Source: CAYXVF01 sp964468125 (GTDB lineage Bacteria > Myxococcota > XYA12-FULL-58-9 > CAYXVF01). From it: 64,000 nucleotides of DNA. Location of the stretch: the NCBI GenBank assembly GCA_964468125.1, contig CAYXVF010000022.1, positions 1 through 64,000 on the forward strand, written 5' to 3'. The stretch's first letter is position 1. Every line of letters starts with the position of its first letter. The notes beneath the pieces were generated by a model. The model was given only the letters and a program-made list of their open reading frames with translations, was not told the DNA's origin and made no database searches. Below, one piece after another: positions 16,499-25,509 of the stretch. A program made the translations under genes and the position numbers.

Positions 16499-17557
16499 TC
16501 AGAGCCCTTCAGCGAGCTCCTGAAAGCGTGCGCGGTAGTGCGGGCTCTTCGGGTCGCTGCGCTTTCGCAGGCCAAAAAGCGTCAATACGTTGCGGCCGTT
16601 CGAGTCGAAGGCCTCGACGCTCCAGATGTCGCCGTGCTCACGGGTAGGCTTGCGCACGGCCCAGCACGTTGCGATCGCGTCGCGCCGGAGATGCAGATTG
16701 AAATCCGGGTCGAAGATGTTGAACCAGTCGTCCATCACCTTCACCTTCTCGGCGATCCCGCTGTGGATCTGAATGCACCCGGGATTGCCCACGAAAGCCA
16801 TGAACGGCAACGCCTCTTCCGCCATCGCCTCGATCATTTTCTCGTGGCCGTCCACGCGCACCTGTCGCGCGTAGTCGGGCCCCGCGAGACGCATCGCCTG
16901 CAATCGCCCCAGCTTCAGCCGGCGCAGCATGGGATAGAAGTCGTGGGTCGTCTCGAGCGCGTCCCACTGCTCTCGTAACACGTCGATGTCCACATCGTGG
17001 TCGGCACGCGACTGCTCCTCGCCGTTCATCGCCGCCCCCGGCTCGAACTCGACCTGGAGGTCCGCGCTTCGATCGCTCACCAGCGCATTGAAGCGGTCGA
17101 CCTCACCGTCCGGGAAGACATAGATCTTGTGGATCGCCGTGCCGTGCCGGTCGAAGAGCTGCAGACTGCGCAGGGTTCCGCGCTTGGAGGGGGTCTCCAC
17201 CGCGAATGCGGCGTGCCAGCAGTGATAGAACAGGCGCAGATCGATGCCTTCATCGAGGACCATGCCGCCGCGCTCCGAGCCCTCGACGTTTTGATAGTGC
17301 CCGTGCTTCTCGATCACGACGTGCGGGTTTCGCGTGAGCCCCATGACCCGTCCGAGCTTGCTCACGTCCCAGAGGAGCTCGGTCCAGTCGCCGGGACGCA
17401 GGACGGTGACGCCGTCTCCCACCCGCGTCAATAGGAGCTCCCCTTCCGAGACGCCCAAACGCTCCGCCGCATCACGAATGCGAATCCCGGGCTCCGCTTC
17501 TTTCAGCGCACGCCAACGCTCGGACAATGACATTTCCACTGGACGCTCAACCTGCAT
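16499..17557 (-). CDS. hmuS: Haem-utilisation protein HmuS/HemS family
   Basis: A cytoplasmic haem-binding or haem-degrading protein that handles haem delivered by the ABC importer. The 352-residue length and tandem-repeat architecture match HemS/HmuS/ChuS: the N-terminal repeat has LGRVMGLTRNPHVVIEKHG and the C-terminal one has FMAFVGNPGCIQIHSG followed by FNLHLRRDAI and CWAVRKPT. It is the last gene of the haem operon; its ATG, preceded by GGAGAG, lies 11 bases inside the end of hmuV. Whether it degrades haem or only chaperones it is not decided by sequence. Confidence 0.9.
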   Translation of the reverse strand: MQVERPVEMSLSERWRALKEAEPGIRIRDAAERLGVSEGELLLTRVGDGVTVLRPGDWTELLWDVSKLGRVMGLTRNPHVVIEKHGHYQNVEGSERGGMVLDEGIDLRLFYHCWHAAFAVETPSKRGTLRSLQLFDRHGTAIHKIYVFPDGEVDRFNALVSDRSADLQVEFEPGAAMNGEEQSRADHDVDIDVLREQWDALETTHDFYPMLRRLKLGRLQAMRLAGPDYARQVRVDGHEKMIEAMAEEALPFMAFVGNPGCIQIHSGIAEKVKVMDDWFNIFDPDFNLHLRRDAIATCWAVRKPTREHGDIWSVEAFDSNGRNVLTLFGLRKRSDPKSPHYRARFQELAEGL

Positions 17558-18389
17558 CGAGTCTCTCCTGGTTCATGGTTTCAAAGATCAAATGTGTGCG
17601 ACCGTCCGGGCGCTCCACTTGCTCCGCGAGCACGCCGAAAACGGACCGCAAGTGGTCGGGACTGCAAACGCGCTCCGGTGCTCCCTGTGCAACGAGTTCC
17701 CCCGCCGCCATCATCCAAACGCGATCTGCGTAGGAGAGGGCGAGGTTGAGGTCGTGAACGCTGACGAGCACCGCGGCCCCCTGGCGAGCAAGAGCTTTCG
17801 CCACCGAAAGGCATCGCTGTTGGTGCGCAATGTCGAGACTCGCCACCGGCTCGTCGAACAGCGCGACGGGTCGCTCCAAACCATCGAGCTGGGCCAGGAC
17901 GCGAGCGATCTGCACCCGTTGCTGCTCGCCTCCGGAGAGAGTGGCAAAGTCTCGGTCCTCCAGGTGTTCGACCCCGGTGCGCTCCATCGCCGCCGCGGCC
18001 GCTTCCAGGTCTCGACCGGTGGGGCTTCCGAGCGTATGCGCGTAGCGGCCGAGGAGCACGACGTCGCCTACGGCCATGGGAAACGCCGTGGCGCTGCTCT
18101 GCGGCAAGACCGCGAGGCTTCGAGCGCGAACGCGCCCGGGCAGGCGCCCCACATCGCGCCCCCAGAGGCGTGCGCTACCTTCCGTGGGTGTCCATTCCCC
18201 GGACAGCACGCGCATCAGGCTCGATTTGCCCGCCCCGTTTGGCCCCACGAGAATCGTGAGCTCGCCTGGGATGAGCGTCGCGCTCACCGAACGGAGCACG
18301 GCTTTTCGGCCGCGAACCAGGGTCACTTCGTCCGCCTCCAGCGCGATGAGCCCTCGCGCACCGCTCCTGCTGTGGTCTAGCTGCTCCAT
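17547..18389 (-). CDS. hmuV: Haem ABC transporter ATP-binding protein
   Basis: The ATPase that powers inner-membrane haem import. It has Walker A (GPNGAGKSS), the signature LSGGEQQRVQIARVL, Walker B (VALFDEPVASLD) and the H-loop in VLVSVHDLNLALSY. At 280 residues it matches HmuV/FhuC-type ATPases. It overlaps the permease gene by 13 bases at its start and hmuS by 11 at its end. A Shine-Dalgarno GGAGGAAT precedes the ATG at 18389. Confidence 0.93.
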   Translation of the reverse strand: MEQLDHSRSGARGLIALEADEVTLVRGRKAVLRSVSATLIPGELTILVGPNGAGKSSLMRVLSGEWTPTEGSARLWGRDVGRLPGRVRARSLAVLPQSSATAFPMAVGDVVLLGRYAHTLGSPTGRDLEAAAAAMERTGVEHLEDRDFATLSGGEQQRVQIARVLAQLDGLERPVALFDEPVASLDIAHQQRCLSVAKALARQGAAVLVSVHDLNLALSYADRVWMMAAGELVAQGAPERVCSPDHLRSVFGVLAEQVERPDGRTHLIFETMNQERLDAG

Positions 18390-19462
18390 TGATTCCTCCC
18401 GCGAACGATCAATCCAAGGAAAAGCGGTCCTCCGAGAAGGGCGGTGATGACGCTGAGGGGAAGCTCCGCGGGCGCGACGACGGTTCGCGCGACGACGTCA
18501 GCCACGACGAGAAGGGAGCCGCCGAGGAGGCAGCTCGCCGGGATGAGGACGCGGTGATCGGAACCGATCACCAGACGCACCATGTGGGGGATCACGAGCC
18601 CCACAAAGCTCACGACGCCAGCCACCGCGACCGCCACGCTCACCGCGAGCGCGGTGGCGACCACGACGAGGCGCCGGGTGGTCCGAACGGAAAAGCCCAG
18701 GTGGTGCACGTGGTCTTCACCGAGCAGCCACACGTTGAGCGCGTGCCGGCAGGGGTACAATAACCCGAGCGCGATCGCTGTTCCCGCGGCGGCCACTGCG
18801 ACCATCGACCAACTCGCGTCTCCGACGCTCCCGAGCGTCCAGAATGTCCACGTGCGCAACTGTGCGTCGTCAGCCACGAATACGAGCACTCCGGTGAGGG
18901 CGCCGACGATCGAGTTGAGAGCGATCCCGGCGAGGAGCATCACCGCAATGCGCGACCCGCCGGTGCCGATCGCGTAGACCAAGGCGGTGGCCCCGAGTCC
19001 GCCAGCGAAGGCCGCGAGCGAGACCCCGAGCCAGGCCAAAGATCCGAGAAGTGACAGGGCTGCGACGTCGAAGAGGATGATGACGGTGGCCGCGCCGGCG
19101 CTCGCCCCCGCGGAGACGCCGATGAGGCCCGGGTCCGCGAGCGGATTGCGAAACATGCCCTGCATCGCGGCGCCGGCGACACTGAGTCCTGCGCCGACGA
19201 AGAATCCGAGAGCGATGCGAGGCGCGCGCAACGACCAGACGACCTCACGGTCGATGGACGAGAGTCCACCGAGATCGATTCCTAAGGGCGCCAGGAGCGC
19301 GCCGATCACCTGTTCCGTGTTGAGCGGCATCGCGCCAAAGCGCAGGGCCGTGATCAGCACGAGCGCGGTGAACGCGGCCAGCATCAACACAAAGAGTCGC
19401 TGCCGCGCGGCACGCAGGCTGAAGCCCTGGAGCGGCCTGGGCAGTGCCACGAGATTCGACAT
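18377..19462 (-). CDS. hmuU: Haem ABC transporter permease (FecCD family)
   Basis: The inner-membrane channel subunit for haem. About ten hydrophobic helices are present, with FecCD hallmarks: APRIALGFFVGAGLSVAGAA, MQGMFRNPLADPGLIGVSAG, and LLGEDHVHHLGFSVRTTRR, the last giving the coupling helix that contacts HmuV. 361 residues is typical. Its ATG overlaps the hmuT stop by one base (TGATG), indicating tight translational coupling. Confidence 0.93.
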   Translation of the reverse strand: MSNLVALPRPLQGFSLRAARQRLFVLMLAAFTALVLITALRFGAMPLNTEQVIGALLAPLGIDLGGLSSIDREVVWSLRAPRIALGFFVGAGLSVAGAAMQGMFRNPLADPGLIGVSAGASAGAATVIILFDVAALSLLGSLAWLGVSLAAFAGGLGATALVYAIGTGGSRIAVMLLAGIALNSIVGALTGVLVFVADDAQLRTWTFWTLGSVGDASWSMVAVAAAGTAIALGLLYPCRHALNVWLLGEDHVHHLGFSVRTTRRLVVVATALAVSVAVAVAGVVSFVGLVIPHMVRLVIGSDHRVLIPASCLLGGSLLVVADVVARTVVAPAELPLSVITALLGGPLFLGLIVRGRNQWSS

Positions 19463-20283
19463 CAGCCTTCGCCCGATCCATGGAGCGCCCGGTGCAAGCG
19501 TTCCGCAGCATCACCGAGGCGCGGTCCGAAGCCGAGAAGCTGGAGATCGTCGATTGCCACGATGCGCCGCGCCCGGCCGGCGGGGGTCAACGCCACCCCC
19601 GGCGCCCGCAACACCCCATCGATGCCGCCGAGGCTCTCGAGTCCGCGACTCGTCACCAGGAGAACGTCCGGCTTTGCGGCCACGACCGCCTCGGCGGTGA
19701 GGGGGCGATAGCCGTCGTAGCCAGTGACTGCATTCCGTGCGCCCACCCAGTCGATGATCGTCGCCGCACTCGTGTCCTCGCCGGACACGCTGAGAGCCCC
19801 ACGACCACGCGCATAGATGAAGAGCACACGCGGGGGGGTTCGCGATGGCGTCAATTCATCGAGCTGCTGCAACACGCCTCTCACGAGAGCGGTGGCCGCG
19901 GCCTTCTCGCCCAGCGCCTCCCCGACCGCCTCGAACTTCCGGCGGAGCTCCTCGCGCCCGTGCCCCTGGGGCACCATCCGAACCTCGACGCCGGCGCGCT
20001 TCACCGACTCGAGCGCTTCCGGTGGACCGCTTCCCTCGAGCGCGAGGACGAGCGTCGGCCGCAGGGAGAGGATCCCCTCGCTCGCAACCTGACGGTAGTA
20101 GCCGAGGGTTCGCACGGACTCGGCCTCCGCGGGGTAGAGGCTCGTCGCGTCCACACCCACGACCTTTTCGCCTGCACCGAGCGCGTAGACGAGCTCGGTC
20201 ACCGAGGCACCGAGGGTCACGATCCGCGAATCGTCCGCCGCGCCAAAGAGCGCGACATTCAGAGTCAAAACAAGGAGATTCAT
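19462..20283 (-). CDS. hmuT: Haem ABC transporter periplasmic binding protein
   Basis: A periplasmic haem-binding protein that hands haem to HmuUV. After a short signal peptide it shows RIVTLGASVTELVYALGAG, a conserved VGVDATSLYPAEAES segment that in HmuT includes a haem-iron Tyr, and GYYRQVASEGILSLRPTLVL, all typical of the TroA/HmuT helical-backbone fold. 273 residues is normal. It overlaps the HmuY-like gene by 4 bases (ATGA) and hmuU by 1. Confidence 0.9.
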   Translation of the reverse strand: MNLLVLTLNVALFGAADDSRIVTLGASVTELVYALGAGEKVVGVDATSLYPAEAESVRTLGYYRQVASEGILSLRPTLVLALEGSGPPEALESVKRAGVEVRMVPQGHGREELRRKFEAVGEALGEKAAATALVRGVLQQLDELTPSRTPPRVLFIYARGRGALSVSGEDTSAATIIDWVGARNAVTGYDGYRPLTAEAVVAAKPDVLLVTSRGLESLGGIDGVLRAPGVALTPAGRARRIVAIDDLQLLGFGPRLGDAAERLHRALHGSGEG

Positions 20284-20897
20284 GGGGTCAGCTCCGGGGC
20301 CTCAATTTCTGCGTGAACGATGGTGGGAAAACCGCTCGAGCCGGCGTCGTCGTAGTAATCGCGAAACTCGACCTTCTCGAAACGTCCGTCGTGCGTTTGC
20401 ACCACGTAGACGAGCGCGCGCGGCGTGAGCGTATGCGTGCCCGAGTCGTAGACGTACCAACCGTCAGCAACGGACTCGAAGACCGGCTCGATCTCGCCGT
20501 CGCCATCGGCATCGGGCGCGTCGGATAGATAGCCGTCCGGCGGGGCGCTCCGCACGCCCGCAAAGGAGCTCTCCAGAACCGCGACTTCGACGCCGCCGGC
20601 GCCGCTAACCCCACCGTTGACGCGCACCTTGAAACGCTGAAACGCCAGGTCCCAGTCCAACGCCTCGCCGTTGAGGGTCTCCGCGGAGTAGGCCGCTCCG
20701 TCTGCTAGATGAAGGTGGACCCATCGATCGGCGAGCGTGGCGTCGATCATTCGCCCTTGCCCCTCAGAGGCGTCGAGCTGAACGACCAGATTCTGGCCAT
20801 CGCTGCTTCCCTCGTTCGGGTTCAAGCGTTCGCTCAGGTCACCCGCGCAGCCGCTCACGAGGAGCAAGGCGAGAAGCCGTTCAGTTCTGCACATCAT
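20280..20897 (-). CDS. HmuY-family lipoprotein (second in operon)
   Basis: A 205-residue predicted lipoprotein with lipobox LLLVSGC and the HmuY-type core: WVHLHLADG, then LDWDLAFQRFKVRVNGGVSG, then a C-terminal half with VADGWYVYD and ALVYVVQTHDGRFEKVEFRD. HmuY in Porphyromonas takes haem from host carriers and passes it to a TonB receptor. It sits between the receptor and hmuT and overlaps both (17 and 4 bases). It is a diverged paralogue of the first gene of the operon, with which it shares the WD(I/L)AFQRF motif. Confidence 0.82.
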   Translation of the reverse strand: MMCRTERLLALLLVSGCAGDLSERLNPNEGSSDGQNLVVQLDASEGQGRMIDATLADRWVHLHLADGAAYSAETLNGEALDWDLAFQRFKVRVNGGVSGAGGVEVAVLESSFAGVRSAPPDGYLSDAPDADGDGEIEPVFESVADGWYVYDSGTHTLTPRALVYVVQTHDGRFEKVEFRDYYDDAGSSGFPTIVHAEIEAPELTP

Positions 20898-23007
20898 AGG
20901 TTCCTTTCACTCCGGCGAAGAAGGTTCGCGGGGCGATGGGGAGATAGACCGGGTCTCCAGCGTTCAAGGCGTTGTCGACACCGGCGAAGACCTCGAGTGG
21001 GCCGAAGCGCCGGGCGACACGCGCGTTCACGGTGGTGAAGGGGTCGGAGAAGACCGGGTCCGGCAGGGTAGTGGCATTTGGGTCCGAATCCACCGGGACC
21101 CCGCGCTCGTCGGTGTAGAACGGACGAGCAGCACTCCACTGCGCTCGCAGCGCCGCGCTGTAGGCGCCACGGTTCAAGCGAACGTTCCCCGTCACCCGGT
21201 GCGGGGCGCGGCCCTGAAGGTCGCGGGAGATCGCCTCTCCCTGCGGGTCCGTCTCGGTAAAGCGTGCGAGTTGGTAGCCGTAGCTCGCCCCGACGCTCAG
21301 CCCCTCGAGGAGAAGGACCTGACCGTTGAGCGTTCCGCCTGCGGTCCAGCCTCGCTCGCGATTGACGTTCTGAAAGCGCAATGGCTCGCCGCCGACACCT
21401 CCGCCCACCACGTCGAAGTCGATCAGGTCTCTCAACCAGTTGCCGTAGCCATCGAGCTGAAAGACTAGCCGAGCGGTCGGGCTCCACTCGAGGTTCAGGT
21501 TGACCGACTGGGACCGCTCGGGCGCGAGGTCCGGGTTGCCCTCGACCACGTAGCCCACCCCGAGGTTCTCGAAGGTGAGGTAGAGGTCCTTGAAGCTCGG
21601 CGCTCGAAATCCCGCCCCGTAGCTCGCCCGGGCGACGATCGTCTCCGTGAGGTCATAGCGCGCGGTGAGCTTGGGACTCAGCTGAGAGCCAAACTGCGAA
21701 TCTCCGTCGAAGCGTACTCCCGGGAGGAGGATGAAGTCCTCCGCCACGGACCACTCATCCTGAGCGTAAGCGGCAACCCGCTGACGCACGCGGGCGTCTT
21801 CCTCGCGAATGCGCTCCCCCGTGAGGTCTTGGACGAGGACATCGACCCCGGTGGTGACCGTATGGTCCTCTCCCCAGTTGAAGGTGACAAAACTCTCGAG
21901 CTGCCCGAGCTGCTCACGCGTTTCCTGGTCCTGATCGCCGAGCGCCGAGCCGCGTTGGTCGAGCACAAACTGGTCGCGAAAGAGACCATAGTTCAGTCGC
22001 GTCCGCCACTGAACGTCGTCGCTGATCTCGTAGTCCGCGTGGAGAGCGAGCTGACTGGTCTCGGTGATGTTGAACCGGTCATAGACCGCGCCCCCGCCGC
22101 CGAGGCTGCTGTCGACCGCTTCGAGGTCCCGTCGCTCGTAGCCGGCCTGGAGGCGAAGGGTGAAGCGATCCGAGAGCTTCCGTCGGGCCATTCCGGACAC
22201 GTCGTAAAACCGGTTGAACCCGCCGGTGGTGGCCGCATCGTTCGGATCGAGGTCGTAGGCCTCGTTTTCGTGCAGTCCCGCGGTGATGCGGTAGCCGCTG
22301 TCTTCGTCGCCGCTCGCCACGCTGCCACTCAGGTTTAGGACTCCGAGCGAATCCACGGCGCCGTCGTAGGCGGAGAGCTGCATCGACGCCTCACTCTCGA
22401 GCGGATGAGTGACGTCCCGGGTGATGATGTTGACGACGCCACCGAGCCCGTCCGAGCCGTAGAGCGCGGAAGCCGCGCCTCGAACGATCTCGACGCGCTC
22501 GATGTTCTCGAGGCGGAAGCGCCGCAGGTCGATGGCGCCACCGATGCGACCAATAGCCCGCTGTCCGTCGACTAAAATCAGAACATAGCTCGGGTCCAGA
22601 CCCTGAAGCCGAATCCCAACCGCGTTGAAGCTCGGTTCGAGCTCGACCCCGGGCTGCTCGCGCATCACGCCGGAGAGGTCTTGCTGCCCCATGTCGACGA
22701 GCTCTTCGCGTCGGATGAGCTCGGTGGGCACCGGAGTTTCGTTCAAGGAGCGCTTGGTGCGCGTACCGGTCACGACCGTGCCGAGCTCGGGGCCGTCCTC
22801 GATGATTTCGAGGTAGCGCAGCTCTTCTTCATTGAGGGTCTCTTCGGCGGACGCCGCGACATCCGTCTCCGGCGTTTCCTCGTTTGGTGCCGCCTCCGCT
22901 CTGGCGTCCGGGGCCCACTGGCAGACCGCGAACATGAGCACAACCAGAGCGGAGGGGCAGTGCCATCGGCCTGAGGCGCGATGAGCAGGGAGGAATCTGT
23001 GGAGCAC
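20881..23007 (-). CDS. hmuR: TonB-dependent outer-membrane haem receptor
   Basis: An outer-membrane beta-barrel receptor driven by TonB. After a signal peptide ending about DARA, and a Glu-rich linker, comes GTVVTGTRTKRSLNETP (TonB-box region), the plug domain with IERVEIVRGAASALYGSDGL and GGVVNIITR, then the barrel with SYGAGFRAPSFKDLYLTF and NLDLAPERSQSVNLN-type motifs. 708 residues is typical. The start is a GTG. The final residue is Asn rather than the usual terminal aromatic. It follows the first HmuY gene by 15 bases, so haem capture and transport are co-transcribed. Confidence 0.92.
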   Translation of the reverse strand: MLHRFLPAHRASGRWHCPSALVVLMFAVCQWAPDARAEAAPNEETPETDVAASAEETLNEEELRYLEIIEDGPELGTVVTGTRTKRSLNETPVPTELIRREELVDMGQQDLSGVMREQPGVELEPSFNAVGIRLQGLDPSYVLILVDGQRAIGRIGGAIDLRRFRLENIERVEIVRGAASALYGSDGLGGVVNIITRDVTHPLESEASMQLSAYDGAVDSLGVLNLSGSVASGDEDSGYRITAGLHENEAYDLDPNDAATTGGFNRFYDVSGMARRKLSDRFTLRLQAGYERRDLEAVDSSLGGGGAVYDRFNITETSQLALHADYEISDDVQWRTRLNYGLFRDQFVLDQRGSALGDQDQETREQLGQLESFVTFNWGEDHTVTTGVDVLVQDLTGERIREEDARVRQRVAAYAQDEWSVAEDFILLPGVRFDGDSQFGSQLSPKLTARYDLTETIVARASYGAGFRAPSFKDLYLTFENLGVGYVVEGNPDLAPERSQSVNLNLEWSPTARLVFQLDGYGNWLRDLIDFDVVGGGVGGEPLRFQNVNRERGWTAGGTLNGQVLLLEGLSVGASYGYQLARFTETDPQGEAISRDLQGRAPHRVTGNVRLNRGAYSAALRAQWSAARPFYTDERGVPVDSDPNATTLPDPVFSDPFTTVNARVARRFGPLEVFAGVDNALNAGDPVYLPIAPRTFFAGVKGTYDVQN

Positions 23008-23022
23008 GAGGTCCTCGCTCGA

Positions 23023-23799
23023 TCAATTCAGGAAGGCCCAAGTCAGCTCGAGATTCGCCGAGCCTACCGGCGCGAAGCTCTCGACTCCTGAGTCACAACC
23101 TTCTTGGGCACTCGGCTCGTAGTAGCGATTGACGGTGAGTTTCACCTGACGACCGTTGGCGAGCTGTACACCGAAGAGGCGGCCGGTCATGGAGACGCAG
23201 CTCGTGTACTCGTAGTAGTCGTCGAGGACGAAGCTCGGTGTGACGACTCCGCCGAACCCAGGCTCGCCCGCGACCGCGCAGCTGTCGTCGTAGAAGCTCT
23301 CCGTGGCAAAGCTCAGGCTCTCGTCGAGCTCGCGCACGGCAACGAAGTCTTCGCCGTCCGGGAGCATCGCTGCCGCCGTGCACGAAGGACCGGAGTCGCC
23401 GCTGTTCAGACGAATTCTAAAGCGCTGAAAGGCGATGTCCCAGTCCATCGAGCCGAGCGCTTCGTCGTCGCTCAAGGCCACCTGCTCGAGGCCCTCGTCC
23501 GTGAAACGGGCGTAGACGTAGGCCCCCGGAGGGGTGGCGCGGGCACCACCGGCGGTCGCGTCGATGGTCGAGGTGAAGACACCTGCCACGGACGTGTTGA
23601 CGATCGCATCCGGAGCGACGGCGCCGTCCGGATTGAGCGAGAGGGTCGATTCCGCCTGGTCCGTACAGGCAACTTCCGCGGCCTCGGTGCACAGAGGCGC
23701 GCTGGAGCGACCGACCTCTTCAGTGTCGGGTGCGCTCTCGTCGCCACAGGCTACGAGCGTGATACACAGGCTACAAATTCCGAAAACGCGTGGATTCAC
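23023..23799 (-). CDS. HmuY-family lipoprotein (first gene of the haem operon)
   Basis: A predicted surface lipoprotein: a short N-terminus, hydrophobic stretch and lipobox TLVAC, then a Ser/Glu-rich linker. The HmuY core is present: GAYVYARFTDEGLEQVAL, SMDWDIAFQRFRIRLNSGDS, and FVLDDYYEYTSCVSMTGRLF. Several Cys pairs may form disulfides, unlike the second paralogue. An ATG at 23817 is possible, but the GTG at 23799 has a strong GGAGGAAAG at good spacing and gives the shorter lipoprotein signal. This is the promoter-proximal gene of the operon. Confidence 0.8.
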   Translation of the reverse strand: MNPRVFGICSLCITLVACGDESAPDTEEVGRSSAPLCTEAAEVACTDQAESTLSLNPDGAVAPDAIVNTSVAGVFTSTIDATAGGARATPPGAYVYARFTDEGLEQVALSDDEALGSMDWDIAFQRFRIRLNSGDSGPSCTAAAMLPDGEDFVAVRELDESLSFATESFYDDSCAVAGEPGFGGVVTPSFVLDDYYEYTSCVSMTGRLFGVQLANGRQVKLTVNRYYEPSAQEGCDSGVESFAPVGSANLELTWAFLN

Positions 23800-23838
23800 T
23801 GGGCTTTCCTCCCACATTGAGCCCCCCGGGCACCGATG

Positions 23839-23918
23839 TCAATGCGAACCGTTCTCAACTGCGACGAACCGTACTTCGTCGTCCTGATTCATTGCAAGTA
23901 AAAATGCGAACCGTTATT
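23839..23918. promoter_or_regulatory. Candidate iron-responsive operator (repeated CGAACCGT)
   Basis: Between the haem operon and the divergent gene lie three copies of a CGAACCGT core: AATGCGAACCGTT at 23841-23853, a related GACGAACCGTA at 23862-23872, and AATGCGAACCGTT again at 23903-23915. The copies are 20 and 42 bases apart, roughly two and four helical turns. Read on the minus strand, the first copy gives TGAGAAC-G-GTTCGCA, a near-perfect 7-1-7 inverted repeat like a Fur box. Location upstream of a haem-uptake operon supports Fur-type control; the protein itself is not in the window. Confidence 0.5.
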
Positions 23919-23962
23919 AACTTTTCCAGCTTCGCCCGCGACGGGAGGGTTTGAGAGTGTCT

Positions 23963-24062
23963 NNNNNNNNNNNNNNNNNNNNNNNNNNNNNNNNNNNNNN
24001 NNNNNNNNNNNNNNNNNNNNNNNNNNNNNNNNNNNNNNNNNNNNNNNNNNNNNNNNNNNNNN
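23963..24062. other. Assembly gap (100 N)
   Basis: Exactly 100 undetermined bases, the conventional scaffold-gap length, so the true distance is unknown. It removes the 5' end of the vWA-like gene and part of the region between it and the haem operon. Confidence 0.98.
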
Positions 24063-25501
24063 CCGAGGATGCGGGGGTGACCATTCGACGCTATCGGAGC
24101 GGCAACGTTCGAGCGATCGAGCTGCCCGAGCGCAGTGTCGCGACCTCGCTCTCCGAGGCCGAAGCAGCGGCGATCGAGGCACGCCACGACGCGCGAGGCG
24201 GCACGAGCGTTCGCCAATACTACGCGAGCGACCCCGACTGCTGCGAAACACTCAGCGTCCCCGAAGGAAACGAGAGCGCGCTCGCGGAGGCGCTCTCAAA
24301 CGGCTACCGGGTCGTCGGCCGCGAGACAAGCGAGGTCCCGGGGGAAGCCGTCGAAGAGATCCGAACCGAGGAAATGAGCGCGAGCTTTGGTGACCTCTTC
24401 CCAACCGGCGCCTACTCGCCAGATCCTGCGGCACTCGGCGAGGTGACCCGTTCTCTGGAGGCGATGAAGGCAGCGGGCTTCGAGCTCTCGGAGCTCAAGG
24501 TTCACTCAGGGACCGACGCGGAGCCGGTGAGCGCCGTGCTCTACGGCCAGATGTTCGACGAGTTTCTCACCCCCGGCGAAGACGGGCGGAGTAGGCTCGA
24601 GCGGTTGGGCTTTGAGTCTCCCTACGGCCACGAGCCGGGGTTCGAGGCGATCTACGCCGAGCTCGCCGCCGGAAACCGGGAAGCGGTCGTCGAGCGACTC
24701 AGAGAGCTCGAAGCATCAAACCCGCCACGCGCAGATCTCGCTGATCGCTTCGGTGGGGATGCGCCCTACGAGGGTAACATCCTCTTGGGCTTCGCCCGCA
24801 ATGCGCGCGTGCGAGAAGCGCTGCTCGACAATCCGAATCTGGGGCTGACCCCGGAGGCCTTCGCCACGCCGGTGGTGCGACCGTCTGTGGCCGGGGAGAA
24901 TGGGGCTGCGCGAAACGCCCAGGCCCGCCACGTGGCGCTCGACTTCGAGCGCAGTCGCGACACGGTGGAGCGCACCCCGCAGAGCGAAAGTGAGAGCCAG
25001 CTCACTCTCGGGCGCTACGAGCCTACCCGCGATCTCCCTTCCGACCTCGCCATCGTTTTCGATGTGAGCTCGAGCATCAGCGAAGGCGAGAAGGCGCTCT
25101 TCTTGGAGCGGGTGCACGACGCGCTCGTCGAGCGCGGTTACGACGAAGTCGCCTTCGAGGTCGTGATGATGGACGCAGAAGGCTACAGCGACTCGATCCG
25201 CTTGAGGGGAGCTCCCGAGGACGTCGTACTCGATCTCGCCGGCCGGAGAAACGTGTTAGGCGACACGATGAAGGAGCCGAACATGAACGGAATTCGCGAG
25301 CTGGCCGGGCGCGGTCAGCGGGTGGGCTTGGACACGAGCCTCGGGGAGTATCGGGGTGTCGCGCAACGGGTGGGCCGTGCGCTCGAGCGACTCGGCCCCG
25401 GCGCGGAAGTGTTGGTCTTCACGGACACGGACGATTCACGCATGAGCGCGTTCAAGGGGCCACCCTATTCCTGGCGTTTCTACAACCCCGCCTATCAGTG
25501 A
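24063..25501 (+). CDS. Partial large protein with C-terminal von Willebrand factor A-like domain
   Basis: About 478 residues after the gap; the N-terminus is lost and any reading frame across the N run is arbitrary. No recognised family for most of it: helical, Glu/Arg/Ala-rich sequence with a CC pair (DPDCCETLS). The last ~150 residues look like a vWA domain: DLAIVFDVSSSISEGEKALF supplies a MIDAS-type DxSxS, and EVLVFTDTDDSRMSAFKG a later metal-site strand. It ends just 8 bases before the stop of the PilZ gene on the opposite strand. Function unknown; possibly metal-dependent adhesion or complex assembly. Confidence 0.6.
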
Positions 25502-25509
25502 AATGCGCC

